Assembly: GCA_017437705.1 (NCBI GenBank)
Contig: JAFRYJ010000003.1
Location: forward strand, 1 to 18,626
Length of the DNA stretch: 18,626 bases
Direction of reading: 5' to 3'
Source of the DNA: Lachnospiraceae bacterium
Lineage (GTDB): Bacteria; Bacillota_A; Clostridia; Lachnospirales; Lachnospiraceae
The notes under the pieces were generated by a model, which was given only the letters and a program-made list of their open reading frames with translations, was not told the origin of the DNA and made no database searches. Below, piece by piece: positions 1-12,400 of the stretch (its first letter is position 1; each line of letters begins with the position of its first letter). Position numbers and translations under genes: made by a program.

Positions 1-3000
1 CGCCGCCGGCGAACATGTATGACTGTGTATCAAGATCTGCGAATACTCCGATGGAGTCGCCTGCCGTAATGTTGATGGTCTTGCCCGAGCCTGTGGCGGT
101 CGATGCAAGGTCGTCATCGTCGTCATCCTTCTCGATCTGCTTGTCGCCGATCACGTTCTCGATCTTCGTATTTGATACAAGTACGGGGATCGTTCCGGTG
201 ATGCCGTTGCCCTGTGTAGCTGCAACCGCAAGACCGATGATGATGTTTTCATCGGCACCCGTCGACTGAATGAGGACGTTGCCCGTGGTGGCCGTGATCG
301 TTACTCCGTCGTGGATCACGATGGTGGCTTCACGGTTGAGGATGTTAACAAGTACGGAAGCTCCTACAGCTGCCGTCGAGCCGCCTACGCTCACGCCGAT
401 GCCTACTTCCACAAGCATCGATTCGGTATCGGTGAGGATGTTCACATCCTTCTCTGCGACGATCGTTGCTTCTTCGGCTATATCAACGCCGGCCTTCGTT
501 CCGGAGATGAGCACGCCGATGGAACCTGCAGCCGCTGCCTTTCCGGCGGGAGCCGCCGATGCGGATGCAAGTACGTTGATAAGACGTTCGTAGTTTTTGC
601 TCTCTACTGTTACAGATCCTGCAAGGCTCTCAAGCCTGGCCGCCTTGCCGATCTTTGTCGTTGCTTCTGCGTTGTCGAGTACTACCGCTACCGTTGCGCC
701 TACGGCTACGTCGCCTGCGCCGCCGGCAGCCGAAAGTGATACGAGAACTTCGTTGGTGTCAACGGAGCTCATGATCCTTACATCATCCCTTGCGGTGATG
801 ACCGTGCCTGCTCCTACGGAAGCCTCTGCCAGGTTGTCGATGGCTGCTACGTTGAATGCGCCGCCCAGGTTGAACTTGGAGGAGGATGAGCTGGAGATCG
901 CTGCCGCTACCGTTACAAGAAGGATGTCTGCACTGAAAGATGCGGTCTGGATATATCCGCCCTTTTCGCCTTCGTTTACGGCTACGTTGATCTTCGAGTT
1001 GGTTCCTACCGTGGCCTTAACTTCATCCTCGTTCTGGATGTAAGCTACGGTGAGGCCTACGCCTGCCTTCGAAGGAGATACGCTTACGGAACCTGCGATG
1101 ATGCGGATGTTTGCATCCTCAAAGGCCCTGAAGTTCATGCCGCGCTCCAGCGTATCCGTGGTCTCCGATGCGTTCAGCATCGACCAGGTGATGTCGCTTG
1201 TCTTGAGCTTGCCGCCTGACTTCTCGTATACGCGGCTCTGAGTATCGGATACCTTATATACATAGAAGACTCTCGAGCCAACTGTGTATAAGGTGTACTC
1301 TGCACCGTCGATGGTCTCTGTCTTCTTGTTCTCGTATGCTTCGGTGCCTTCCTTTGCTGCGCCGAGAACTGCCGCCTTGAATCCGGCGTCACGGAGAAGT
1401 CCGTCGCTGCCGAGTACGAATACGTCATCGCCTCTGATGTACCATACGTTGTCGTTTCTGTCCTTCCAGGTCTTGTAGGTGCTGCCTGAAAGATCGATGG
1501 TAACGTTGTTTCCGATGGTTGCGTTTACCTTGTTCTTGAAGAAGAGCATTGCTACCGAGCCCGCAAGGGACAGCGTCGAATCAGCGCCCTGTGAACCCAT
1601 GATGGAACCTGCTACCGCTTCAAGATAGTAGTTTGTTGATGAAAGAACGTTGAGTGCATCTACCAGCGCCAGTGCATCGGATGTGTTGATGTTGATGTCG
1701 ATGGTGTAAGGTGCATTGTCCTTTGTCTTGTCTCTGTCGAGATTTACGAAGCCCTTCTTTGCTGTGGCCTTCTCTGTTGCCGAAAGGTCTGATGTGTCGG
1801 TGATGAAGTTCTGAACACCGAGTGCGAAGGTGTAGTCCGAGAAATCGACTCTTGCCTTCTCCGAATTGATCTCCAGGCTCTCGCCCACGATCTTGGTGCC
1901 GTTTCCTACATATACGTCTACACTCTCGTTTGCATAGATCAGTGAGAACGCAACGCCGACGCCGACCTTCGAGCCCTTCGAGATGCTGACGCCGCCGGCA
2001 CGTACCGCCAGCTTCGTCTTGTCGTAGGCTTCGATGGTTATCTTTGCGCCTTCTATCTTGACTTCCTTATTGTTGTCCTTGTTGATCTTAACTGCTGTCT
2101 CGGCATCATCAACAACTACAACAACGGAACCTGCCAGGGAGATGGTGCCGTCCGCGCCGCTGACCGCACCGGCCAGAGCCTGGGCTGCCAGGAGTCCCCT
2201 GTACTTGCCGTCCATGTTCTGGGTGGTCTTTGCGGTGATCGAAACGTCGCCCTTCTCCTCGGTCTGATCCTTTGCAATAAGGCTGCCGTTGATAAGTGTG
2301 ATGGTCTCGTTCTTGTTTACGCTTACCGCTACGCCGGCTGCGATGGAGTTGGACTTTCTGCCAAGGCTCATTGCGATACCGGTTCCCTTTGTAAGGAAGT
2401 TGCCGCGGTTAACCGATGCAACGTCGATGGTGGCTGCCGTAAGGCTGCCGTTAACGGTTGCATGTGCTTTGTGCTTCGTGATGTTGAGGCCGACTGCCGC
2501 AGCTACCTGGAAGGACTGCTCGTCTCCGCCGTTCTTCTGGTTGTCGGAGAAGTTCTTTCCTGATGCCTCGCCTGCCTTGCCTGCGCCTTCGGAACCCTTG
2601 TTGGCCGCGTTGCCGCCGCTGGTGGGGATCTTTACATTCTGGCTGGCCAGAACGTTGCTGGAAAGGTTGGCGTTGTTGTCGGTGCCGCCGCCGTCTTTCT
2701 TATTCTTATTAAGGGTGGTGTTTGCTTTTTCCTTGTTTCCGTTGCTGCTGCTTCCGCCGCCGGAGGTTCCGCCGCCGCCGTTGCTGCCGCCCAGTGTGAA
2801 GTAATCGCCTGCCAGAAGCTTATTGGCCTTCTTTTCGATATTGTCCACGCCTGTTGCGAATTTGTTCAGGTATCTGTCGAGGTCTGCGCCCATTGCCGTG
2901 GCCAGGGCCTCTGAGTTGTCCCTGTTGTATGTTCTTGCAGCTACATTTGCTGCGCCCTTGGTCGAAACGGTTCCGTCGAGGACTGCTTCGATCAGAGAAT

Positions 3001-3475
3001 CTACTATATTAACTGTAACGCTGGCGCCTACCGCCGTGGACTTGCCTGCCGCAAAGGCGCTGGCCTTTGTATTGGTCTGACCGCTCTGATCTGCCAGCAG
3101 GTTGAAGCTTACGTACTTCGATCCGGGATCTGCGGGATCAACTGCTATGCTGTCCCTTCCCCCGATGGTGAGGACGGAGCCTGCACCGATGGTCGCCTTG
3201 ACCTCATCGGAGAGGATCGTAAGTGATGCGCCCGCATCAAGTGATACGTCCTTGGTGGTCTCTGACTGGGTGCCCTTGGAGGCTGTTGCCAGAGGATCCG
3301 AACCGGCTGTGCCGGATGTCGATGCGTTATGGATCGATGTAGCTCTTACGTCTACTGCGCCCGCCGTTACCTTGCGGTTCTTGCCGATGCCTGCGTTTAC
3401 ATTGACATCGCTGTAGGTCATGGCGAATGCTGCGCCGACGCCGATGGTCTTGCCGCTGGCCGTCTTCTCGGGTTC
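1..3475 (-). repeat. Beta-helix repeat block C of the adhesin (residues ~3285 to window edge)
   Basis: This is the longest shaft block, still running at the left edge. Strands such as VGVGVAFSLIYANESV, VAVGATVAVVLDNAEA and AAVGASVLVNILNREA are separated by I-x-A-x-x-D-V-x-I turns. A Gly/Ser/Asn/Lys-rich linker of about 95 residues (2530-2800) and a non-repeat Trp/Tyr-rich insertion (1145-1495) interrupt it. Near the edge (110-127) is a run of six Asp residues. Confidence 0.75.
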
Positions 3476-6400
3476 TTCCGGAGGATCCTGCTCTCCTGCT
3501 GCCTTCTCGAGGAATACGGCAACAACGACTGTATCTGACTTGGGCAGGTAGAAGACGAAGGTCGTGCCGCCGTCGGGATCGATGATGGAGCTGTCCTTCG
3601 TCACGATCATCTGACGCTTGTCATGGCCTTCCTCGTCCTTATAGATCATGAAGAGCTTGTAGAACTTGCAGCCTTCCTTGGGAATTACGGTAACTGCGAT
3701 AAGGTCTTCGTATGCAGCGCGGAGTATATCTCCGTCTTTCTCAGCCGCCAGATCCCTTACCTTTACGGTACCTCTGTCAGCATTGGGTATTACCGTATAG
3801 GAATTGGTATATGTGCCGTCGGAGTTCTGTTCCTTCTTCGAAGGATCGATCACGTCGTTGTTTACGGTCATCTCGTCGAGAGCCTCGCCGTTTGATATGC
3901 CGCCCTGTTTTACGGTGATCCGGAACTTGCCGACGAAATCTACTAATGCCTGAAGCGAAGTGCCTTTCTTCAGCCAGTACCATTTTTCGGTTGAGAGCTT
4001 GACAAGTACACGGCCGTCCGAGCAGGTGAGTACGGAGATGGGGTAACCATCGGTTATCAGGCTCTCCGTCATCTTGATGCTGAAGTGATCGTCCTTATCC
4101 TTCTCTGTCGTGAACTTGAATGTCAGATAATCGTCCTGAAGCTTGTAATACTCATCGGGCGTTACCTTGATGTTGTAGAATTTTTCTTTCCATTTAACAT
4201 CATCGCCGATGGAGTCGTCGATGTTCTCGCCGCCTGTGCCCGAGCCTTCGCTTGCCCTCTTTGTGATCGTTCCTTCGCCGCCGCCGGTCCAGATGAGGTC
4301 GATTACGTCCATGGTCTGGGAATCCCTGCTGATGAAGGTGATCACATATTCTATGGTCGAGCCGGTAAGTACTTCAACGTACCTGCCGCCCAGGTTGTTG
4401 ATAGGATAGCTGTTGCCTGCGCCTGCCGCCTTGGGATCGCCTGTCTCGGGAACCGCGAAGGTGTAGCCGTTCAGCATGTCTGTCTGTGTAAGAGCCAGCT
4501 GGGTCTCGCCCTTTGTCTTGTCGGGCTTGGTGTAGGTGACTTTGATGCTCTTGATCTTCTTGTCGGCATCGGGTGTTACCTGAACGGTCCTCTCTGAGAT
4601 GGAGGTCGTTCCGCCGTTGCCCCAGTTGATGACTGAGTTCGAGATGGTCTTGTCTGTGCCGCCCTGTGATGAACCGCCGGCTGTACCTGCAGAAGCGCCT
4701 GCGTTCTCGTTGGCATCAGCCTCGCCTCTTGAATCCTCAGCTGCAGATGCAACTGTCTTTTCAACGTGATTTGCTTCGGCCTTAACTATGATGTCGTTTG
4801 TTGCCGATACTACGTAAGGTGATGCGGCATCGGCGCCCTTGATGACTGCCGTCGTATCGCCGTTGATAACTGCTACCGCTACGGAACCGGCTACGGCTAC
4901 CTGCTGTCCGCTGGCACCCGCGATGGCCTGGGTCGTGAACTTGTGTCCGTTTACTTTATCTACGGTGACCTTTGCGCCCAGGAGGCCGGTGATCGAATCC
5001 AGGGCAGCAGTAGTAAGCGCCTTGCCTGCTTCGGTAGCCGCTGTCTTGAGATTCTGTATGATAGTGTCTTTGACATCACCCTTGATGAAGTTCTTGAACT
5101 CCTCAACGTTCATGATGCCGTCGGTCAGAGTATTCACTACCTTGCGCACAAGGTTCTCGAATACGTGCCTCAGATTTTCCTTAACGTTCTGCTGAAGGGT
5201 CTTCTGCTTGTCGACTGTAAGCTGTGTGCCGATAAGGTCGCCGATGGTCTTGAGTACGTCGGCTTCGATCTTATCCCTGATGGCTATAAGGATACCGTCC
5301 TTCTCATCAAGGAATACGGCCCTCATCTTTGACTCAGATTCATCCTGCTCGGGTCCGCCCGGGTTGGGGGTGATGCACTCCATAAGGATGGGTCCCACGT
5401 ACTTCGTTACGTTCGTGAGGATCTTGTCAAGGATAACGGGGAATGCCTGTTCCTTCAGATACTTAATGAGCGTATCTCTGATACGTATGCCTATATCCTG
5501 GCCCTGGCCCTCAAGAAGGGCGTCGATCTTCTTCTCCATTCTGGTGGGGAAGTCGAGGATGAGCGACAGGAAGTTGGCTACGTTCTTCTGAAGCTGTTCA
5601 TAAGGATTGTTATTAAGAAGGTCCTCGAAGCCTGTTCCCTTGGTGATGGAATCGAGGGCTTTGTCAACGGCCGTCGTAAGAAGGTCCGCAAGTACCTTGG
5701 ATGACTTCTCGCCGAAGAGATCTGCAAGGCCTGCGTTCTTTGCGATGTCAAGGATCAGTGACTGGAGAGCGTTCTCCAGGAGATCCATGAGCCAGCCCTT
5801 TGACTTGGCGGGTACTTCGTTTACGGTGCTGGGGGTCTCGGGGATCATCACTGCCTCAACGGTGATGTCATTTGCCGAAACTGAGCTGTTGCCGACGATG
5901 GCGTTGCTCTTGTATGAGACAACGTTAACAGCAACCGCTACGCCCACACCGATCTTACCCTTGCTGGCGCTGCCGTTGGCCGCTATATATGCTTCGTTGT
6001 AGGTCTGAGTCCTTACGATGACCTTGCCGTTCTTCTCGTCGCCTTCAGCTGTGATTGAAAGACCGTCGTCGATAATGGCCTCAGCCGTGATGTTCTGTAC
6101 ATTAAGTGCAAGTGCAGCTGCGACTTCGATACCGCCCTCGGTTGTTGATGCGCCGTTCTTCTTGCCTGATGCGCTTGAAATACCTGAAGGTGATGTGCCG
6201 CCTGCATTTACGTGGCCGGCCAGTTTTCCTGCGCCCGCCATTGGACCGTCCGACTGTTTGTCCGCGCCTGCCTTGTCGTCTGAAGAACCGCTGTCATCGG
6301 ACTTGGACTTTCCTGATGCACCGCTGGCGCTGGCTCGTGATGTCGAACGAACCCTGTTCTTTGCTTTTACGTTTACTGTAACGTTTTTGGCCTTAACGCT

Positions 6401-9400
6401 TCTTGAAAGCCTTGCCTTTGTCTTATCGTTGAGTACCGAGATGGAGAAGGATGCGCCTACTCCGACGCTGTCGCCGGCTGCCGCCGCATTGGCTGCCAGC
6501 TGCCTCCATGCATCACTTTCGGCGGAGACTGTAAGGTCTCCCGATGTGATGATCTCTGTTGTTCCCTTTCCGATATGTGCGTAGGTGTCCGCACCGGCTA
6601 CCGTGAGTGCCAGTACCGGAGTCACCGAAATGCCGCCTGCAGCACCGGCTGTCGCGCCTACGGTCTGGGTGTCCGTGGTGGTTGCCGATACCTTTACGCT
6701 GTCAAGCTTCTTTCCTTCCGCGATCTGAATTACGTGATGTTCTTTCGGTTCATCCTCGATCTCGGCCTTTGTGTCTATACCTGTGACGGATACTGCGATG
6801 CCGGCGCCCACGCCTGCGTTCTCTGACTTGTCCTGTCCCTTTGCGCTGGCGTTGGTGTCGAATTTGGCTGTGGTCTTTGCGGTTACCTCAAGAGGTCCGC
6901 CCGTAAGGGTCACCTTTGCGGTATCCTTAACTACTGCTATTGATTTGGATGTATCAACGTTTACGGCAACGGCGCCGCCGATGCCGATCTGGCCGGCGCT
7001 GAATCCTGCCAGGGCCTCTACCTTGTCCTGAGTGGTGTTTGTTGATATGACCTTGAGGCCCTTGGATACGATCGTTGCGTTCTCCACAATGGCTTCGTTC
7101 TTATTTATAACTACGCCTACTGCTACGGAAACACCTACCGAAACGGTCTGCTTTCCGTCCTTGCCCTTGCCCGATCCGGACTGTACGCCGGGAACGAACT
7201 TGGCTGTGATCTCTGCAGTGGAGCCTGCCGTTACGCTGTCGGGAACAACGAATGTGAAGATGGTTCCCGAACCCTTTGCGGTGACGGTCTTCGTGGAGCC
7301 GTTGGCTCCGATGATGATGACCTTAACGCTGCTGCTGTCGATCTTGTAACCGCTGCCGGGTGTAAGCTTGATCGTTACTTCTTCCTTTGCATCGGCAAAG
7401 GCAGGAGCCTCGATGGTTCCGTTGGCCACCGTACCGGGCTTTAAGGTAAGGGCCTTGTCGCCGGTAACGGGTATGAATGTGAATGTAAGACCTTCAACGA
7501 GCTGGTCAAGTTCGACAGTGCCGTCCAGGTAGTTGAACGAGCCGGGGATCGTGTAGGTCCATGTGCCGTCCGCGTTCTGCTTGTAGTGTGCTGCTACCGA
7601 ATCCGTATAGGGCTCGGTGATAACATTGCCGCCCGTGATCTCAACGGTAAGGCCTGTGATCTTCTTGCCTGCTGCCGCGCCTTCCTCTGAAAGGGATACC
7701 GTGATAGCCTGTCCCTCTGCTGCAGCCGATGCGCTGAGATCGATCTCTCCTGCGCTGGCGCCGCCGGTCGTAAGCGTGTGTGCCTGCCTGAAGAAGTCTG
7801 CGATTATCTTCACATCAACACCGGGCATCGTGAAGGTGTACTTGCCGTCTTCGCCGATCGTAAGCTCTTTCTTAACTTCCGCACCCTTATCGGTGTATGC
7901 GATGTAAACCTTTGCGTACTGGTTATCCTGACCTGCGGTGAGCGTGAAGACGATCTCCTTCGTCTCCATTGCCGTTGCAGGTGATGTGGTCGTAAGGCCG
8001 GACTCGATGGTGATGGTTCCGGGTACCTTGTCGCCTGCAGGCTTGCCTGCCTGAAGAACTTCCGTTACGACGTTGCGCTGGTTTGCTTCAAACTCCGCGC
8101 CGATCTTGATCTCTGTTCCGGGCTTAAGGCCTGTAAGATCGGAAAGGTTGAAGTAATAGATGCCGCTGTCGTCTTTCTTAAGTTCGAACTTGACGGTGCT
8201 TTCCTCTGCATGTGATCCCTCGCCGGTGACCTTGATGTATTCAGCATAAGGGCTGCCGGGCTCGGTCTCTGTCTTCTCTTTTACTCTGTAGCCTGCTGCC
8301 GGCTTGATCTTGAATGAATAGATCTTGCTGCCGGGGCCGCCGCTGGCGTGCTGGATCGCGCCGTTTCTTGTGGACTTGACTGTGATGGAGTTGGGTACCA
8401 GGTACTCGCCCTCGATATCAACGCCTTCCTCGAAGTCCTTGAACTTGATCTTAACGGTGGTGCCTTCCTTGATCTGAAGGGCCGAAAGATCGATAGTGTA
8501 TTTCTTTGTGGTGTCGTCGAAGGTGGCCACGATGGTCTCGCGGGTCTTCTCCGTGCCGTCGGGCTTAACGTATGTAGCCGTTACCATCTCGGCCTTCTTT
8601 TCGAAGTGAGGCTCGAAGCTGATGGCGTCTAATACGTAGATGCCGTTTTCCTCGTCCGTTCCGTCTGCCTTCTGAAGCACAACGCCTCTTGAAGGCTCGA
8701 TGTAAACGGTGTAGGGGATGATGGTCTGTGCCGATGTAACTATGCCGGCATCAGGCTGCTCTTCCGGTTCCTCTGCCATGGCGTCGGGACCTACTGCGGT
8801 ACCGTCTGCCATTACGTAGCCCACGTTCGTTCCGATGGCTTCCACCGTTACGACTCCGCCCGCCGTGATCGTTCCGGTGGTGGAGATGGCTGCCTTGTTA
8901 TTGTTGATGTTGACGCCTGCTGCAAGTGCGCCTGCCGACTGTGCCGTTGACGCGTCCCCGCCGTCTGCCGAGTCGTCACCGCCGGTTGCGACTGCATCGG
9001 GATCGCCGAATTTTGCTCTCAGTGAGATGCCGTCGGCGTTGACGCCCGTAGGTATTTTAAAGATGTACTTTCCGTTTGTCTTTGTGATCAGCTCCTCAAC
9101 GATCCTCGTCTCGGTGGAGGAAAGTACGTAATATGTCTTGTCCTTGGGGATGTCCTTATCCTTCTCGACTTTCTGCTTCTTGTACTCGCCGTCTTCTATA
9201 AGGAAGTATTCCTTCCCCTCCTGGAACTTGCCTGTTGCTAAGATATATTTTGATTTGTAAACTGCCTTGACTTCCGAAGCCACCTTGTTGGCTGACGGGT
9301 TGATGATGAGCTGGATCTTCTTTCCGGCATCTACCTTCGTAACAGCTGTAAGGATGGAACCATTCCTTATATAGTATGTATTCTCGGGGATGGTGTCGCC

Positions 9401-12400
9401 CGGCTCAACCGCTGAAACTTCGTACTTGTCGCCGTTCTTCTTATAATAAATAACGTTTTCCCTGAAGACTTCGTTGGCCGGTGCTGCGGTGTAATTGTCG
9501 TCGGTGTATTCCACATTGACCTTGATGGCGTCGGGCTTGGTGGAATTCTCGGTGACGATATCCTCGTCCTCTTCCTCTGCGCCTGACAGAGCATCATCAA
9601 TAAGATCGGTAACACCGGCGTCTGTTCCTTCTCCCTGGGCTGCGCTTTCGCCGGCGCCCTTCTGGAAGATCGCTGTGATGATGACATCGAACTCGGGCAT
9701 CTTGAAGGTGTATGTGCCTTCAGCAACCTTGGTCGGTGTGATCATCGTGTAGTTGTCGGCGCCCTTCTTGAGGTACTTGATCTCAAGGGTCTTGAGTGAA
9801 TATCCCTCGTCGGGATTGATGGTTACGACTACGGGATCCGCATCCTTGTAGTAAGCGGGCTTTGAAGGAACGTTCGTGCCTGCTACAACGTTTGCTACCG
9901 TGTATACGCCGTGGATATCGCAGGTGTAATACTTGACGCCTGCTTCGAATGTCTTGTCCGTAACGAAATCGTGGGCGTTGGCTGATGAAGGAGCCGTTAC
10001 CGCGCCGTGCTCTGTCTTGGTGGTCTTGATAGCGTGGTCCTTACCGCCGAACTTGTATCCTATGCCGTGGATCTTGTTCGAGATCGCTGACTTAACTTTA
10101 TCCTTGAGTGTTACGGCTATGCTCTTGAACAGCTCCTTGATGCTGTTCATGCCCTGCTTGGCAGTGGAGTCGCCGCCGTCTCCGGCAGGCTTTGCACTGG
10201 ATGCAACTGCCATGCCGTTCTGGGTCGCTGTGGACCTGACCGTTACGTTTCCGTTGGTGGCCGTGATCTGTGCCTGGTCCGTTACCTTTGCGTAAGCGTC
10301 CTGAACGATGACCTCTGCTGCGATATATCCGCTGGCATTTCCTGTGAGGCCGCCGCCGCGGGTAGCCTTTGCGGAAGCTGTTGTGGAAGCCGTGTTGATG
10401 ATCTCCACATTGCCGTTGGCCTTGATCTGTGCCTTTTCTCCGATGAGGATGTGAGCATCGTTAACGCCTACCGCAACCGCAAATGATAAAGGAAGAGATC
10501 CGGTGGTGGCCGATGCATTGACTGCCACCTTCGACTCTGATGTTATCTTTACGCTGCCGAGCTTCGCTTCGATCTGTGCCTTGTCATCGATCTCGATGGT
10601 GGATTCGGTGACCGCTACCACAACGGCGATGGGAACGTACAGACCTGCCAGCGATTCGTTTGAAGCTGCGATCTTTACGTTAGCCCTTGCGGTGATGTTG
10701 ACGTTGTTGTGTGCCTCGATATTTCCCTTTATGGAAATGTTCGAGCTGCCGACCTTAACGTTGATGACGTTGATGCCTGCCAGTGCGTCGCCGAAAAGAT
10801 CGATGAGCGATCTGGTCTGCTCTACCGTGGCTGAAACATTTACGTTTCCGTTTACGGCCGTAATGGATGATCCCTTCTGGATCTCCACCTCTGCAGTCGC
10901 CACGAAATCGAAGAGGCTTCCTGAAAGAGGGCTCTCGGTATTTACCTGAGGAGCGGAGGAAGGATCGATGTTTCCGTCGCCCAGGAAGTCGAAGAGTGCA
11001 TCATTGTCGCCGGCCTTCAGTGTAACGGAAGCAGCAATTACCTCTCCTCCTACGACGATGCGCTTGCCTGCTACCGAAAGATTTACGGTGGGCATGTTGA
11101 TGTTTCCGAGCGCAACATCGGGGATAGCCGTGGGAACATTTATGAACGTGCCGAGCTTCACCGGATAATATCCTATATGAAGTGTGGTGAGCACGATCGT
11201 GTACCCGCTCCAGTCTGCGTTCAGCGCTACGAGTTTGCCGTCCGAATCTGTAAGATCTCCGGTGTACTTGTAGTCGGTGAAGGAGCTGATGGGATGCTGG
11301 GCATCTACCTTAAGAGATTCGATCTCCACCGTCGGCTTGTTGACCAGTGAATCCGACAGGGCATTGAAGCCTATGAGATCTATATCGAAGGGATCGTCTA
11401 TCCTCTTTGCAAGGGCGGTAACGTATCCGAAGTAATTATCATTGACCTCAACTACCTTGCCGTAAAGAGGTACCTTGATGGTGCTTGAGATCTCTCCGTC
11501 CTTCGCAAGATCGCCCACAAGGGTCAGGGAATCGTGACCCGACATCTTTAAGTTTGCGGACATCGAAATATACTGATCGAGGACTTCGTTGATCTTGTCT
11601 TCGGTATATTTGCCCTTTAACTGTTCAAGGTCGCTGCCGCCGTAGAGGTAGATCTTCGAGAAGCCCCTGGCCGTGTTCACGTTGACCGTGATGTTGTCGC
11701 TGCCTGCTCCGAGATCCACCTTGAGGGAGCTCGTTTTCTCCGAGCCGCCCGAAGGCGTGTACTTCCGGGCCGCATCCAGACCTCCTGCAATGGTGACCGT
11801 ATCGCCGCCGTCTCCGGTGTAGATCTCCGCCTCGAGTACGCCGGCTGTATGAGTGAGGGTAACGGTATCTGCTCCGTCTCCCGTGCTTACATTAAGCTTG
11901 TTGCTGAAGCCGGTGCCGGCATCCAGACCGTTGTATTCCGTGGTTACCTGTACCTTGTCGATACCCTTTCCCGTATCGACCTTCAGTTCCGAATTCTTTC
12001 CTTTTATATATATGTCGACACTGTCGTTTGCGGCAGTGCCGTAGATCTCTGTTTTGTTATTGCTGTTCAGCAGGTTGACCTTCTTGATCTGGGCCGAGGT
12101 GTTAGTCTGTCCGCCGGGCCCCAGGGTCGAGAAGTAGATGCCTGCGAATACTACGTTGATGTCATCGATGTTTACATTGCCGTTTAATACGACGCCCGTT
12201 CCTGCGCCTGCACTGATGGTGCTCTTGTCGATGACTCCCTTGGCGGGCCTTGTGAAGGAATCCTCGCCGAGGATGTAAAGTGTGAAATTCTTGTTTGCTC
12301 CCGTTACTACTTCCTGAACGTTGTTGAAGCTGATGTTCAGGTCGCCGTTGTATGTACCTTTACCTACCGTGATGGTGATCGACTGGATCTTGCCGTCGGA

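Noticed and set aside
110..127. Run of six Asp residues preceded by Lys, considered as a calcium site or protease tag
   Set aside because: A single acidic run in a repeat loop with no matching motif nearby is too little to assign a function.
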